Positions 22,939 through 29,521 of a stretch of DNA of 29,521 nucleotides are shown here, piece by piece. Positions within the stretch are counted from its first letter, which is position 1. Every line of letters begins with the position of its first letter. Origin of the DNA: CAYRVF01 sp964427535 (GTDB taxonomy: Bacteria > Chloroflexota > Ktedonobacteria > Ktedonobacterales > JADMIN01); the NCBI GenBank assembly GCA_964427535.1, contig CAYRVF010000066.1, forward strand, positions 1-29,521, in the 5' to 3' direction. The translations under genes were made by a program, and so were the position numbers. The notes under the pieces were generated by a model. It saw only the letters and a program-made list of their open reading frames with translations. It was not told the DNA's origin and made no database searches.

Positions 22939-24660
22939 ATGGCGTTCTCTCCATCCTCACCTATCGCATACATCGCGCCGTCAGAGCGCATTTTGGTCTC
23001 GATTGCATGGCCATATGCTCGCAGTAGCACACATGTCGGTCAGATCGCCGGTTCGATCCTCCCTGGCGACATCTTCGCCCGTTACTCGCGTCTGGCCGGG
23101 CGCTCCGTGCTGATGGTCTCGGGGAGCGACGAGCACGGTACTCCCATCACCGTGGACGCCGACCGGGAGGGCATCTCGCCGCGGGAGCTGGTAGCGCGCT
23201 ATCACGCGCAAATCCTCGAGGTGTGGCAGCGGCTGGGCATCTCGTGGGACCTCTACACTGAGACGACGACGCCGAACCACTATCGCGTCACACAGGACTT
23301 CTTCCTGCGGCTGCTCGACCACGGCTACATCTTCAAGGACACGATGGAGTCGCCGTACTGCCCGACGGACAGGCGCTTTCTGCCAGACCGCTACGTCAAC
23401 GGGACGTGTCCCTACTGTGGGTTCACCGATGCGCGCGGCGACCAGTGCGACAACTGCGGCCGCACGCTCGACCCGACGCAGCTCATCGAGCCGCGCTGCC
23501 GCCTTTGCGGCAGTGTAGAGAGCTCCATCGAGATTCGCACGACCGAGCATTTCTTCCTTGACCTGCCCAAACTGGAGCCACAGCTCTCTGAGTGGCTGGA
23601 GGCCAACAAGGACCACTGGCGGCCGAACGTCTCGAACTTCGCCCTCAACTGGATCAGAGAGGGGCTGCGGCCGCGCGCCATTACCCGCGACCTCGATTGG
23701 GGTGTGCCCGTGCCGCTGGAGGGCTACGACGACAAGCGTATCTACGTCTGGTTCGATGCCGTGATCGGCTACTACTCCGCCAGCATCGAATGGGCCGAGA
23801 AGCGCGGCACGCCGGACGCCTGGAAGGACTGGTGGGTGCTCGGCCTCAACGGCGAGCCGCCCGCGCGCGGCTACTACTTCATCGGCAAGGACAACATCCC
23901 CTTCCACACCATCATCTGGCCGGCGATGCTGCTGGGCTATGGCGGACTCAATCTGCCGTACGACGTGCCCGCCAACGAGTTCATGACGATGGGCGGCTTC
24001 AAGGCGTCTACGAGCCGGGGCAACGTGATCTGGACGAAAGACGTGCTCGACCAGTATGGTCCCGACCCGCTGCGCTACTACCTCGCGGCGACGATGCCGG
24101 AAGGACACGACACCGACTTTACTTACGACGAGTTGGTGCGTCGCAACAACGACGAACTGGTCGCCACCTACGGCAACGCCGCGCATCGCGTGCTGACCTT
24201 CCTCCAGCGCAACTTCGAGGGCAAGGTGCCCGCGCCGGGCGAGATCGGCCCCGCCGATCGGGCAATGCTTGACGAGGTGACGCGTGGGCTGAAAGCCGCA
24301 GCCGAGGCCATCGAGGCGGTGCGACTGCGCGACGGACTCGCCGAGGCGATGAACGTGGCCCGCGCGGCGAACCGCTACTTGGACGAGCAGGCGCCGTGGC
24401 GGAGCATCAAGGTCGACCGGCAGGTTGCCGCGACGACGGTCTTTGTGATGGTGCAGGTGCTCAACGCGCTGAAGATTCTGTTCGCGCCGTACGTGCCCTT
24501 CTCGTCGTCCAGGCTGCACGAGCTGCTTGGTTTCACGAGCGACCCGTCAGAGTGGCGCTGGGCGGCAGAGCCAGTGCCGGTCGGACAGACGCTGCCAATG
24601 CCCACGCCGCTCTTCACCAAGTTCGACGCGCCGGTCGCACCCGAGGAGACACCCGCGTGA
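22939..24660 (+). CDS. metG: Methionyl-tRNA synthetase
   Basis: A 573-residue class I synthetase charging tRNA-Met. The Rossmann fold starts SIAWPYARSSTHVGQIAG; the HIGH signature is HVGQ (32-35), with Gln at its last position. Next come SGSDEHGTPI and a zinc knuckle with CPYC (157-160), CDNC (170-173) and an extra CRLC (187-190). WFDAVIGYYS, GKDNIPFHTIIWPA, the KMSKS loop as KASTSRGN (355-362) and the anticodon-binding helical domain follow. The C-terminal EMAP/Trbp111 tRNA-binding domain found in many bacterial MetRS is absent. The start at 22939 fits the family and has AAGAGGT about 10 bases upstream; the frame is open to 22810. Its stop overlaps the GTG start of the next gene. Confidence 0.95.
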   Translation: MAFSPSSPIAYIAPSERILVSIAWPYARSSTHVGQIAGSILPGDIFARYSRLAGRSVLMVSGSDEHGTPITVDADREGISPRELVARYHAQILEVWQRLGISWDLYTETTTPNHYRVTQDFFLRLLDHGYIFKDTMESPYCPTDRRFLPDRYVNGTCPYCGFTDARGDQCDNCGRTLDPTQLIEPRCRLCGSVESSIEIRTTEHFFLDLPKLEPQLSEWLEANKDHWRPNVSNFALNWIREGLRPRAITRDLDWGVPVPLEGYDDKRIYVWFDAVIGYYSASIEWAEKRGTPDAWKDWWVLGLNGEPPARGYYFIGKDNIPFHTIIWPAMLLGYGGLNLPYDVPANEFMTMGGFKASTSRGNVIWTKDVLDQYGPDPLRYYLAATMPEGHDTDFTYDELVRRNNDELVATYGNAAHRVLTFLQRNFEGKVPAPGEIGPADRAMLDEVTRGLKAAAEAIEAVRLRDGLAEAMNVARAANRYLDEQAPWRSIKVDRQVAATTVFVMVQVLNALKILFAPYVPFSSSRLHELLGFTSDPSEWRWAAEPVPVGQTLPMPTPLFTKFDAPVAPEETPA

Positions 24661-25379
24661 GTGTCGTCGCGGGCATCGATCTCGCGGCGGGACGCGGCAT
24701 CTCCGAGCTGGCGGTGTTAGAAGTGTCCGCTGACGCGATGCCGGTCTTTGACGACTCGCGACACGCCGCAGTGGAGACGGATGACGATATCGTGACGGTG
24801 CTAGCAGGTGAGCATCCCGTCGTCGTGGCGATCGACGCGCCACTCTCGCTGCCTGCCCCGGTGGCCGCGGCGGTGCGTGGGGAGCATGTCGCTGCCGGCT
24901 CTGCCAGCCCATACACGCGAGCGGCGGAGCGCGACCCGGTCTGGCGCGCGCTCGGCGTTCGGCCATTGCCGGTCTCGTTCCTCGGCGGACTCACGTTTCG
25001 CGGCCTAACACTCGCCAGTGCAATTCGCGAAGTGCTGCCGGCCGTGCTGGTGATCGAGACGTTCCCGACGGGAGTAGCACGCTGCCTGGGTATCGAGGCG
25101 TTCCAGCGGGACGGCAGGCGCGTGGCGAAGACGGCACCTGGACCACGGCAGACGCTACAGAGCGGGTTACGAGCTTGGGTGAATGGTCTCCCTGAGCCAA
25201 GGGAGTCTCTGCTCGGCGCTGACCTGCTCGACGCGGTAGCCGCCGCGCTGGCAGCGGTCGCGTATCATCGAGATGCGTATCGTACGGCGGGAAACGCGGA
25301 CGAAGGGCAGCTTGTGCTGCCGGACCCCGCGCGCTTTCGCGTGCTGAACTCTGTAGCCGCGGTACATGTGCCTGAGTAG
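24657..25379 (+). CDS. DUF429 family protein
   Basis: A 240-residue protein with the DUF429 pattern, a predicted RNase H-like fold: first strand VVAGIDLAAG with its Asp, VVAIDAPLSLP with a second Asp, a central Arg-rich part (SPYTRAAERDP), VIETFPTGVARCLG, and a C-terminal GADLLDAVAAALAA helix with acidic residues. Function is not established; a nuclease-like role has been predicted for the family. The start is a GTG at 24657 that overlaps the metG stop (GTGA), with GAGGAG 8 bases upstream, so translation is probably coupled to metG. The same frame is open further left, but that part lies inside metG. Confidence 0.75.
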   Translation: MSVVAGIDLAAGRGISELAVLEVSADAMPVFDDSRHAAVETDDDIVTVLAGEHPVVVAIDAPLSLPAPVAAAVRGEHVAAGSASPYTRAAERDPVWRALGVRPLPVSFLGGLTFRGLTLASAIREVLPAVLVIETFPTGVARCLGIEAFQRDGRRVAKTAPGPRQTLQSGLRAWVNGLPEPRESLLGADLLDAVAAALAAVAYHRDAYRTAGNADEGQLVLPDPARFRVLNSVAAVHVPE

Positions 25380-25447
25380 AGCCGTCTGTGCGCGCGTATC
25401 CAGCTGGTGCTGATCGCGCCGTCTGGCGGCAAGAGGAGAATCTGTGC

Positions 25448-26503
25448 ATGCGTCGCATCGTCATCCTGGCGGAGGGCAGCCTCACTCCCCGGCGCGCGAA
25501 GACCGCCCTCGGCGTGATTCGCTACAGTCCCGACGCCGTTGTCGCGGTCGTCGATAGCACCCACGCGGGCGAGACGGTCGCTGCCGCGCTCGGCGATCCG
25601 CAGGGTGTCGGGCAGGAGATTCCCGTCGTCGCCGATGTGGCGGATGCATTTCAGTTTAACCCCGATACGCTGCTGATTGGCATCGCCCCAGTCGGGGGGC
25701 AGCTTCCGGCGGCGTGGAAGTCGCAGATCGTGCGGGCGATGGCCCAGGGCATGTCGGTAGTGAGCGGGCTGCACTCGTTCCTCGCGGATGATCCGGAGCT
25801 TGCCCAGGCGGCCCGCGAGTACTCCGTGGAGCTCTGGGATGTTCGGCGGCCGCCCGATGCGCTCGCCACCCGCATCCGCGAGGCGACGCCGCACCGGCCG
25901 GGCAGCCATACCGTCTACTTTAGCGGCACCGACTGCGCCGTCGGCAAGATGACCGTGGCGATCGAGGTGGACCGCGAGGCGCGGCGGCGCGGCCTCTCGT
26001 CGGTTTTCGCCGCGACCGGGCAGACCGGCATTCTGATCGCCGGCGAGGGCATTCCCGCCGACCGCTTCATCAGCGACTTCCTGCCGGGTGGCGTCGAAGG
26101 TATGGTGGTGCCATACGCCGAGCGCTTCGACTGGGTCTTCGTCGAGGGGCAGGGGTCGCTGCTGCATCCGGCTTACTCCGCCGTGACGCTCGGCTTGCTG
26201 CACGGCTCTGCGCCCGATTTGCAGATTCTGTGCTGCCGTGCCGGGCAGACGCACATCGACGAGCACGACGTAGCGATCCCGCCGCTGCGCGAGGTCGCCG
26301 CGATCTACGAGGCGGCGGCAGGATGGCTGAAGCCCGCCCCTACCGTGGCCGTTGCCGTCAACACCTTCGGCCTGTCGGACGCCGAGGCACGCGAGGCGTG
26401 CGAGCTGGCGGCACGCGACGCTGGTCTGCCCGCGACCGATCCCGTGCGCTTCGGCGCCGGACCTTTGGTGGACGCGCTCGAGGCGTTCGTCCGTGACGAA
26501 TGA
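25448..26503 (+). CDS. DUF1611 family protein (DgcN-like, putative D-glutamate N-acetyltransferase)
   Basis: A 351-residue DUF1611 protein. An N-terminal Rossmann-like domain (RRIVILAEG, later LLIGIAPVGG and VSGLHSFLADD) is followed by a C-terminal P-loop domain with GTDCAVGKMT (160-169), ATGQTGILIAGEGIPADR and FVEGQGSLLHP. Related proteins paired with an enolase-superfamily racemase have been named DgcN and assigned N-acetylation of D-glutamate; that reaction is carried over here by homology and neighbourhood. The start at 25448 has AAGAGGAG 9 bases upstream. The epimerase gene follows after 83 bases, a pairing widely seen for this family. NAD- or ATP-dependent alternatives remain open. Confidence 0.8.
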   Translation: MRRIVILAEGSLTPRRAKTALGVIRYSPDAVVAVVDSTHAGETVAAALGDPQGVGQEIPVVADVADAFQFNPDTLLIGIAPVGGQLPAAWKSQIVRAMAQGMSVVSGLHSFLADDPELAQAAREYSVELWDVRRPPDALATRIREATPHRPGSHTVYFSGTDCAVGKMTVAIEVDREARRRGLSSVFAATGQTGILIAGEGIPADRFISDFLPGGVEGMVVPYAERFDWVFVEGQGSLLHPAYSAVTLGLLHGSAPDLQILCCRAGQTHIDEHDVAIPPLREVAAIYEAAAGWLKPAPTVAVAVNTFGLSDAEAREACELAARDAGLPATDPVRFGAGPLVDALEAFVRDE

Positions 26504-26586
26504 GGGGTATCGGGTAGACTGACTTCCAGAGCGTGGACGCGCATGTCTCCCGCTGGCGCATAGCCCAAGAAGGTGAACGACATCCG

Positions 26587-27687
26587 ATGGAACTTACCGC
26601 GCAAACCCTCGATCTCACGCCCAAGACGCCCTTCCGTATCTCGCGCAGTGTGCAGCACGCCGCCCGCAACGTTCTCGTGGAGCTGGAAGACGATGGCTCA
26701 GTCGGCATCGGCGAGGCCGCGCCGAGCGGGTTTTACGGCGAGAAGCGCGAGACGGTCTTCGCCGCGCTCACCTACTTCGCCGATGCCCTCGGCGACAATC
26801 CGGCGCATATCGAAGACATCGTGGCCGAGATGGACCACGTGATGCGCGGAAACGCCGCGGCGAAGGCAGCCATCGACATGGCGCTCTACGATCTGGCGGG
26901 CCGCCGCATGAGTGTGCCGGTTTACCAGCTTCTGGGGCTGAATCCCGAGCGGACGCCGGTGTCCTCCTTCACGATTGGCCTGGACACGCCCGCCGAGATG
27001 GCGCGCAAAGCCCGCGAGGCGGCGGACTTCCCCATCCTCAAGATCAAGGTGGGCACGCCCAACGACGTGGAGATCGTGCGTGCTATCCGCGGCGTGACCG
27101 ACGCCACGCTGCGTGTGGATGCGAACGCCGGATGGACGCCAAAGGAGGCCATTCGCACGATCAACGCGCTCGCGCCCTTCAACATCGAGTTCGTAGAGCA
27201 GCCGGTCGCCGCCAGCGATCTCGATGGGCTGCGGCTCGTGCGTGAGAACGTGCCGGTCCCCATCGTCGCGGACGAGAGCTGCGTCACGCTCGAAGACGTG
27301 CCTCGTGTCGCCGGGCGGGTGGACGGCATCAACATCAAGCTGATGAAGTGTGGTGGATTGACACAAGCGCGCAAGATGATCGCCGCCGCGCGTGCCCACG
27401 GTCTGAGCGTGATGCTCGGCTGCATGATCGAGAGTTCGCTCGCCATCACCGCAGCCGCGCATCTCAGTCCGCTGGTCGATTTCGCCGATCTCGACGGCCC
27501 GCTGCTCGTCGGCGACGATCCTTTCGAGGGTGTGCGCTTCGAAGGTGGGAAGCTTCTGCTGCCTGATCGACCGGGTCTCGGAGTGCGCCGCCGCAATGGC
27601 AACGACAACCATGATGCCGAACGCGAGCGCACGACCGCAGCGGAAAGCCACACCCATCCTGGGAAGTCGCGCACAAGGCAGCACTAG
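26587..27687 (+). CDS. Enolase-superfamily dipeptide epimerase (L-Ala-D/L-Glu epimerase or DgcA-like racemase)
   Basis: A 366-residue muconate-lactonizing-subgroup enzyme. An N-terminal capping domain (to about 120) is followed by the TIM barrel with acid/base Lys152 and Lys154 (LKIKVG), metal ligands Asp178 (RVDANAGW), Glu204 (FVEQP) and Asp229 (VADES), the opposite-face lysine in NIKLMKCGG (Lys251 or Lys254), GCMIESSLAIT, and an Asp-Leu-Asp motif (301-303). In Ala-Glu epimerases that DxD binds the free amino group of the dipeptide. It epimerises the alpha carbon of a Glu-like moiety; the DUF1611 neighbour suggests N-acetyl-Glu as an alternative substrate. The last ~30 residues are an unusual charged tail. 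GAAGGTGA precedes the ATG. Confidence 0.88.
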   Translation: MELTAQTLDLTPKTPFRISRSVQHAARNVLVELEDDGSVGIGEAAPSGFYGEKRETVFAALTYFADALGDNPAHIEDIVAEMDHVMRGNAAAKAAIDMALYDLAGRRMSVPVYQLLGLNPERTPVSSFTIGLDTPAEMARKAREAADFPILKIKVGTPNDVEIVRAIRGVTDATLRVDANAGWTPKEAIRTINALAPFNIEFVEQPVAASDLDGLRLVRENVPVPIVADESCVTLEDVPRVAGRVDGINIKLMKCGGLTQARKMIAAARAHGLSVMLGCMIESSLAITAAAHLSPLVDFADLDGPLLVGDDPFEGVRFEGGKLLLPDRPGLGVRRRNGNDNHDAERERTTAAESHTHPGKSRTRQH

Positions 27688-27731
27688 CGAGCACCGACAC
27701 CGCCACCAAGAAACGGAGGATGTACTATCCA

Positions 27732-28319
27732 ATGGATGAAGTGAGCTACGAATCCGCGATGGCGCTTTTGCGCGAGCACAACAAGAGTGAGAGCCTGGTA
27801 AAGCACGGCATGGCGGTGAGCGCGGCGACGACCGCCTACGCGCGCCGCTTGGACGAAGATGAACTGCTCTATCGCGTCACCGGGCTGCTGCACGACGTCG
27901 ATTACGAGGAGCACCCCACCATCGAGGAACACGGCAAGGTCGGCGCGGAATGGCTGCGCGAGCGTGGGTATCCCGAGGCGGTCGTGCATGCCGTCATCGC
28001 GCACAACGACTATCATGGTGTGCCGCGCGACGATCTACTCTCGCGCACGGTCTTCGCCTGCGACGAGATCACTGGTCTGATCACCGCGGCGGTGCTCGTG
28101 CGCCCGAACAAGAGCATCGTCGGGCTGGAGGTCAGCTCGGTCAAGAAGAAGATGAAGGACAAGGCCTTCGCGCGCGGCGTCAACCGCGACGACATCATCA
28201 AGGGCGCGGAGGAACTGGGCGTGCCACTGGACGAGCACATCGCCTTCGTCATCGCGGCGATGACTGAAGAGGCCGACGAGCTTGGCCTGGCGGGGCATGG
28301 CACGGACCCCATCCTCTAA
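27732..28319 (+). CDS. HD-domain metal-dependent hydrolase
   Basis: A 195-residue HD-superfamily protein. Metal-binding residues: His25 (VKHGMAV), His54-Asp55 (LLHDVDYEEHP), and His91 in VIAHNDYHG, with a conserved Asp further on (ACDEITGLI). The family includes phosphohydrolases acting on nucleotides; the substrate here is unknown. The ATG at 27732 is preferred because GGAGG (27715-27719) lies 12 bases upstream, while the in-frame ATG at 27720 directly abuts that site. It follows the epimerase by 44 bases and is probably in the same transcript as the DUF1611 and epimerase genes. Confidence 0.85.
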   Translation: MDEVSYESAMALLREHNKSESLVKHGMAVSAATTAYARRLDEDELLYRVTGLLHDVDYEEHPTIEEHGKVGAEWLRERGYPEAVVHAVIAHNDYHGVPRDDLLSRTVFACDEITGLITAAVLVRPNKSIVGLEVSSVKKKMKDKAFARGVNRDDIIKGAEELGVPLDEHIAFVIAAMTEEADELGLAGHGTDPIL

Positions 28320-28368
28320 TCCTCCTGCTGGGCCAGGAGTGGAGCCAGGCAGAACCTAACCCCCAACC

Positions 28369-28457
28369 CTCTTCCCTTAACGGGAAGGGGCACTGAGGTG
28401 GATGTACCTGGCCATGTCTAACGTCTATCTCCCCTCTACCGCCGTCAAGCGGGGGAG
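28369..28457. repeat. Two GC-rich hairpins between convergent genes
   Basis: Hairpin 1 (28369-28390) has CTTCCC pairing with GGGAAG plus three outer pairs, around a 4-base loop. Hairpin 2 (28429-28457) has CTCCCC pairing with GGGGAG, and a nested CCGC/GCGG stem with loop CGTCAA; the two share G52 so they are alternative or partial pairings. Both are in the style of the repeat at 15.4-15.6 kb. They separate the HD gene from the convergent MFS gene and may act as terminators. No T-tract is present. Confidence 0.5.
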
Positions 28458-28493
28458 GGATCGCGGGTTGGGACCAGCTACCCTTCCCTCGCG

Positions 28494-29521
28494 TCACGCG
28501 TCTCGCGAGTGTTCGCCGTACCTGCGGCGCAACTCCTGACGCGACATCCAGATTTCGACGGGGAAGCTGCTATACGTCGTGCCTTCACGCAGGCGTTCGA
28601 CGCCGTGTGGGTGGTAGAGCGCGAGCAAGCCCACCAGAAAGAAGCGGTCGAGGCGCGTACGTATGGTCACGGGCCGCTCACGCAGCGTGAACCCCAGACG
28701 CGCGGCGCCGTTCGAGAGCAGCGTGAAGGCGTAGAGCGCGCGGACGTCGGCGGGGAACGTCGCTTCCTCGGACCAGCGCTCCAGTGCGCGGAGGTCGGCC
28801 GCGAGCATCGCGAGGATGCGCCACGTGGGTGTTGGCTGGATCACCGAGACGATCGCGCGGTTATTGATGTGGACCTCGGCGATGCGGTCGCCGCGCCTGA
28901 CCTCTGTGCTATCTGGCATCACGATTGGGCGTCCGTCGTGCTTGCGGAACTCGACGAGAAAGAGGCCGTACGGCGCGCCCGGTATCGGCCGGACGCGGTG
29001 GACGAACATCGTGATGCGCTCCCAGAACGGCCAGAAGCGGAGAAAACCGCGTGCCTGCCCAGCACGGGCCGAGGCGGCGAGGAGCCAGCCCAGCCCCACT
29101 TGCCTACGCTGGCCGTGCGCGCCCGCCGGAGCGGAGATGGTATCACGCACCAGCAGGATGAACACCGCGCCCGCGACCATGCATGCAACGGCGAGCGCGA
29201 AGACGGCGCGGTAGCCATCGGAGGTGGCGCCGAACGCTCCCGCAACCGAGATCGCGACGCCGCCGAAGACCGGCGCAAGGATCGCGGGCAACGTCGTGGC
29301 CAGTGTCCAGATGCCCATGTCTTTGCCTGCCGCGCCCGCCGAGGGGAGCACGTCGACGGCGAGCGCCCAATCGACGCTGGTATATGCGCCGTAGCCCAGG
29401 CCGAAAACCAGGCCCAGTGGCCAGAGCGGAATCGACTGCGGCAGGATGACGAACACGAGCGAGGCCACCGCCATGCAGCCGGTCGCGAAGCAGACGATAG
29501 CGACGCGCCCAATGCGGTCGG
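28494..29521 (-). CDS. MFS transporter C-terminal half fused to a YkoP-like soluble domain (5' end outside window)
   Basis: The frame is open to the right edge. Upstream of the Met at 29474 it reads DRIGRVAIV, an MFS loop motif, so the true start lies beyond the window. The visible part holds about five membrane helices (VASLVFVILPQSIPLW; GLVFGLGYGAYTSVDW; TLATTLPAILAPVFGG; AVFALAVACMVAGAVFILLV). A soluble domain of about 200 residues follows, containing APYGLFLVEFRKHDGRPI, RRGDRIAEVHINNRAI, an ALERW helix and a C-terminal helix-rich end. The RRGDRIAEVHINN segment resembles YkoP-type domains found in other bacteria as separate proteins. The transported substrate is unknown. Confidence 0.75.
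   Translation of the reverse strand, partial: DRIGRVAIVCFATGCMAVASLVFVILPQSIPLWPLGLVFGLGYGAYTSVDWALAVDVLPSAGAAGKDMGIWTLATTLPAILAPVFGGVAISVAGAFGATSDGYRAVFALAVACMVAGAVFILLVRDTISAPAGAHGQRRQVGLGWLLAASARAGQARGFLRFWPFWERITMFVHRVRPIPGAPYGLFLVEFRKHDGRPIVMPDSTEVRRGDRIAEVHINNRAIVSVIQPTPTWRILAMLAADLRALERWSEEATFPADVRALYAFTLLSNGAARLGFTLRERPVTIRTRLDRFFLVGLLALYHPHGVERLREGTTYSSFPVEIWMSRQELRRRYGEHSRDA

Noticed and set aside
22981..24519. A 512-residue open frame opposite metG
   Set aside because: Antisense shadow of metG, whose frame carries all synthetase signatures.

Overview
The window is a GC-rich bacterial chromosome segment, roughly two-thirds G+C by eye. Genes are packed on both strands, many have clear AGGAGG-type ribosome binding sites, and several start at GTG. 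I see no phage, transposase, plasmid, CRISPR, rRNA or tRNA genes. The mix of families suggests a Chloroflexota-like organism: GH15 glucoamylase, DUF6884, GT-C membrane protein with a TolB-like lipoprotein, DUF1611 beside an enolase-superfamily epimerase, and intergenic CCCCTCTCC/GGAGAGGGG hairpins. This placement is an impression, not a phylogenetic result.

Left part (1-9.8 kb): the 3' end of an unidentified helical-repeat protein; a minus-strand pair of GH15 glucoamylase and DUF6884 protein; a pseudo-receiver protein; a membrane protein preceded by a perfect 11-bp inverted repeat; a GlsB/YeaQ membrane protein; a TetR regulator with a palindrome on its own -10; a CLC chloride transporter with four CBS domains, probably co-transcribed with tetR; and an APH(3')-type phosphotransferase.

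Middle (9.8-20.4 kb): a membrane protein with a charged tail; an acyl-CoA dehydrogenase whose leader carries a hairpin and a 12-bp palindrome; a receiver/histidine-kinase hybrid followed by an NtrC-type AAA+ response regulator with a GSFTGA loop and an odd HTH; a small winged-helix-like protein beside a nested hairpin repeat; a beta-propeller lipoprotein with an upstream GT-C-like membrane protein; a molybdopterin sulfite-oxidase-like enzyme; and, convergent across a strong hairpin, an ERF/Rad52-like putative single-strand-annealing protein with an SOS-box-like site upstream.

Right part (20.9-29.5 kb): an orphan 2-oxoacid dehydrogenase E2; an 80-residue gene with its own promoter/operator and terminator; then a same-strand run of metG, DUF429 (start overlapping the metG stop), DUF1611/DgcN-like, dipeptide epimerase/DgcA-like and an HD-domain protein. 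The window ends inside an MFS transporter fused to a YkoP-like soluble domain.

The most interesting units are the DgcN/DgcA-like amino-acid epimerisation module, the chromosomal annealing protein with possible SOS control, the TetR-CLC module whose CLC lacks the internal proton glutamate, and the MFS-YkoP fusion.
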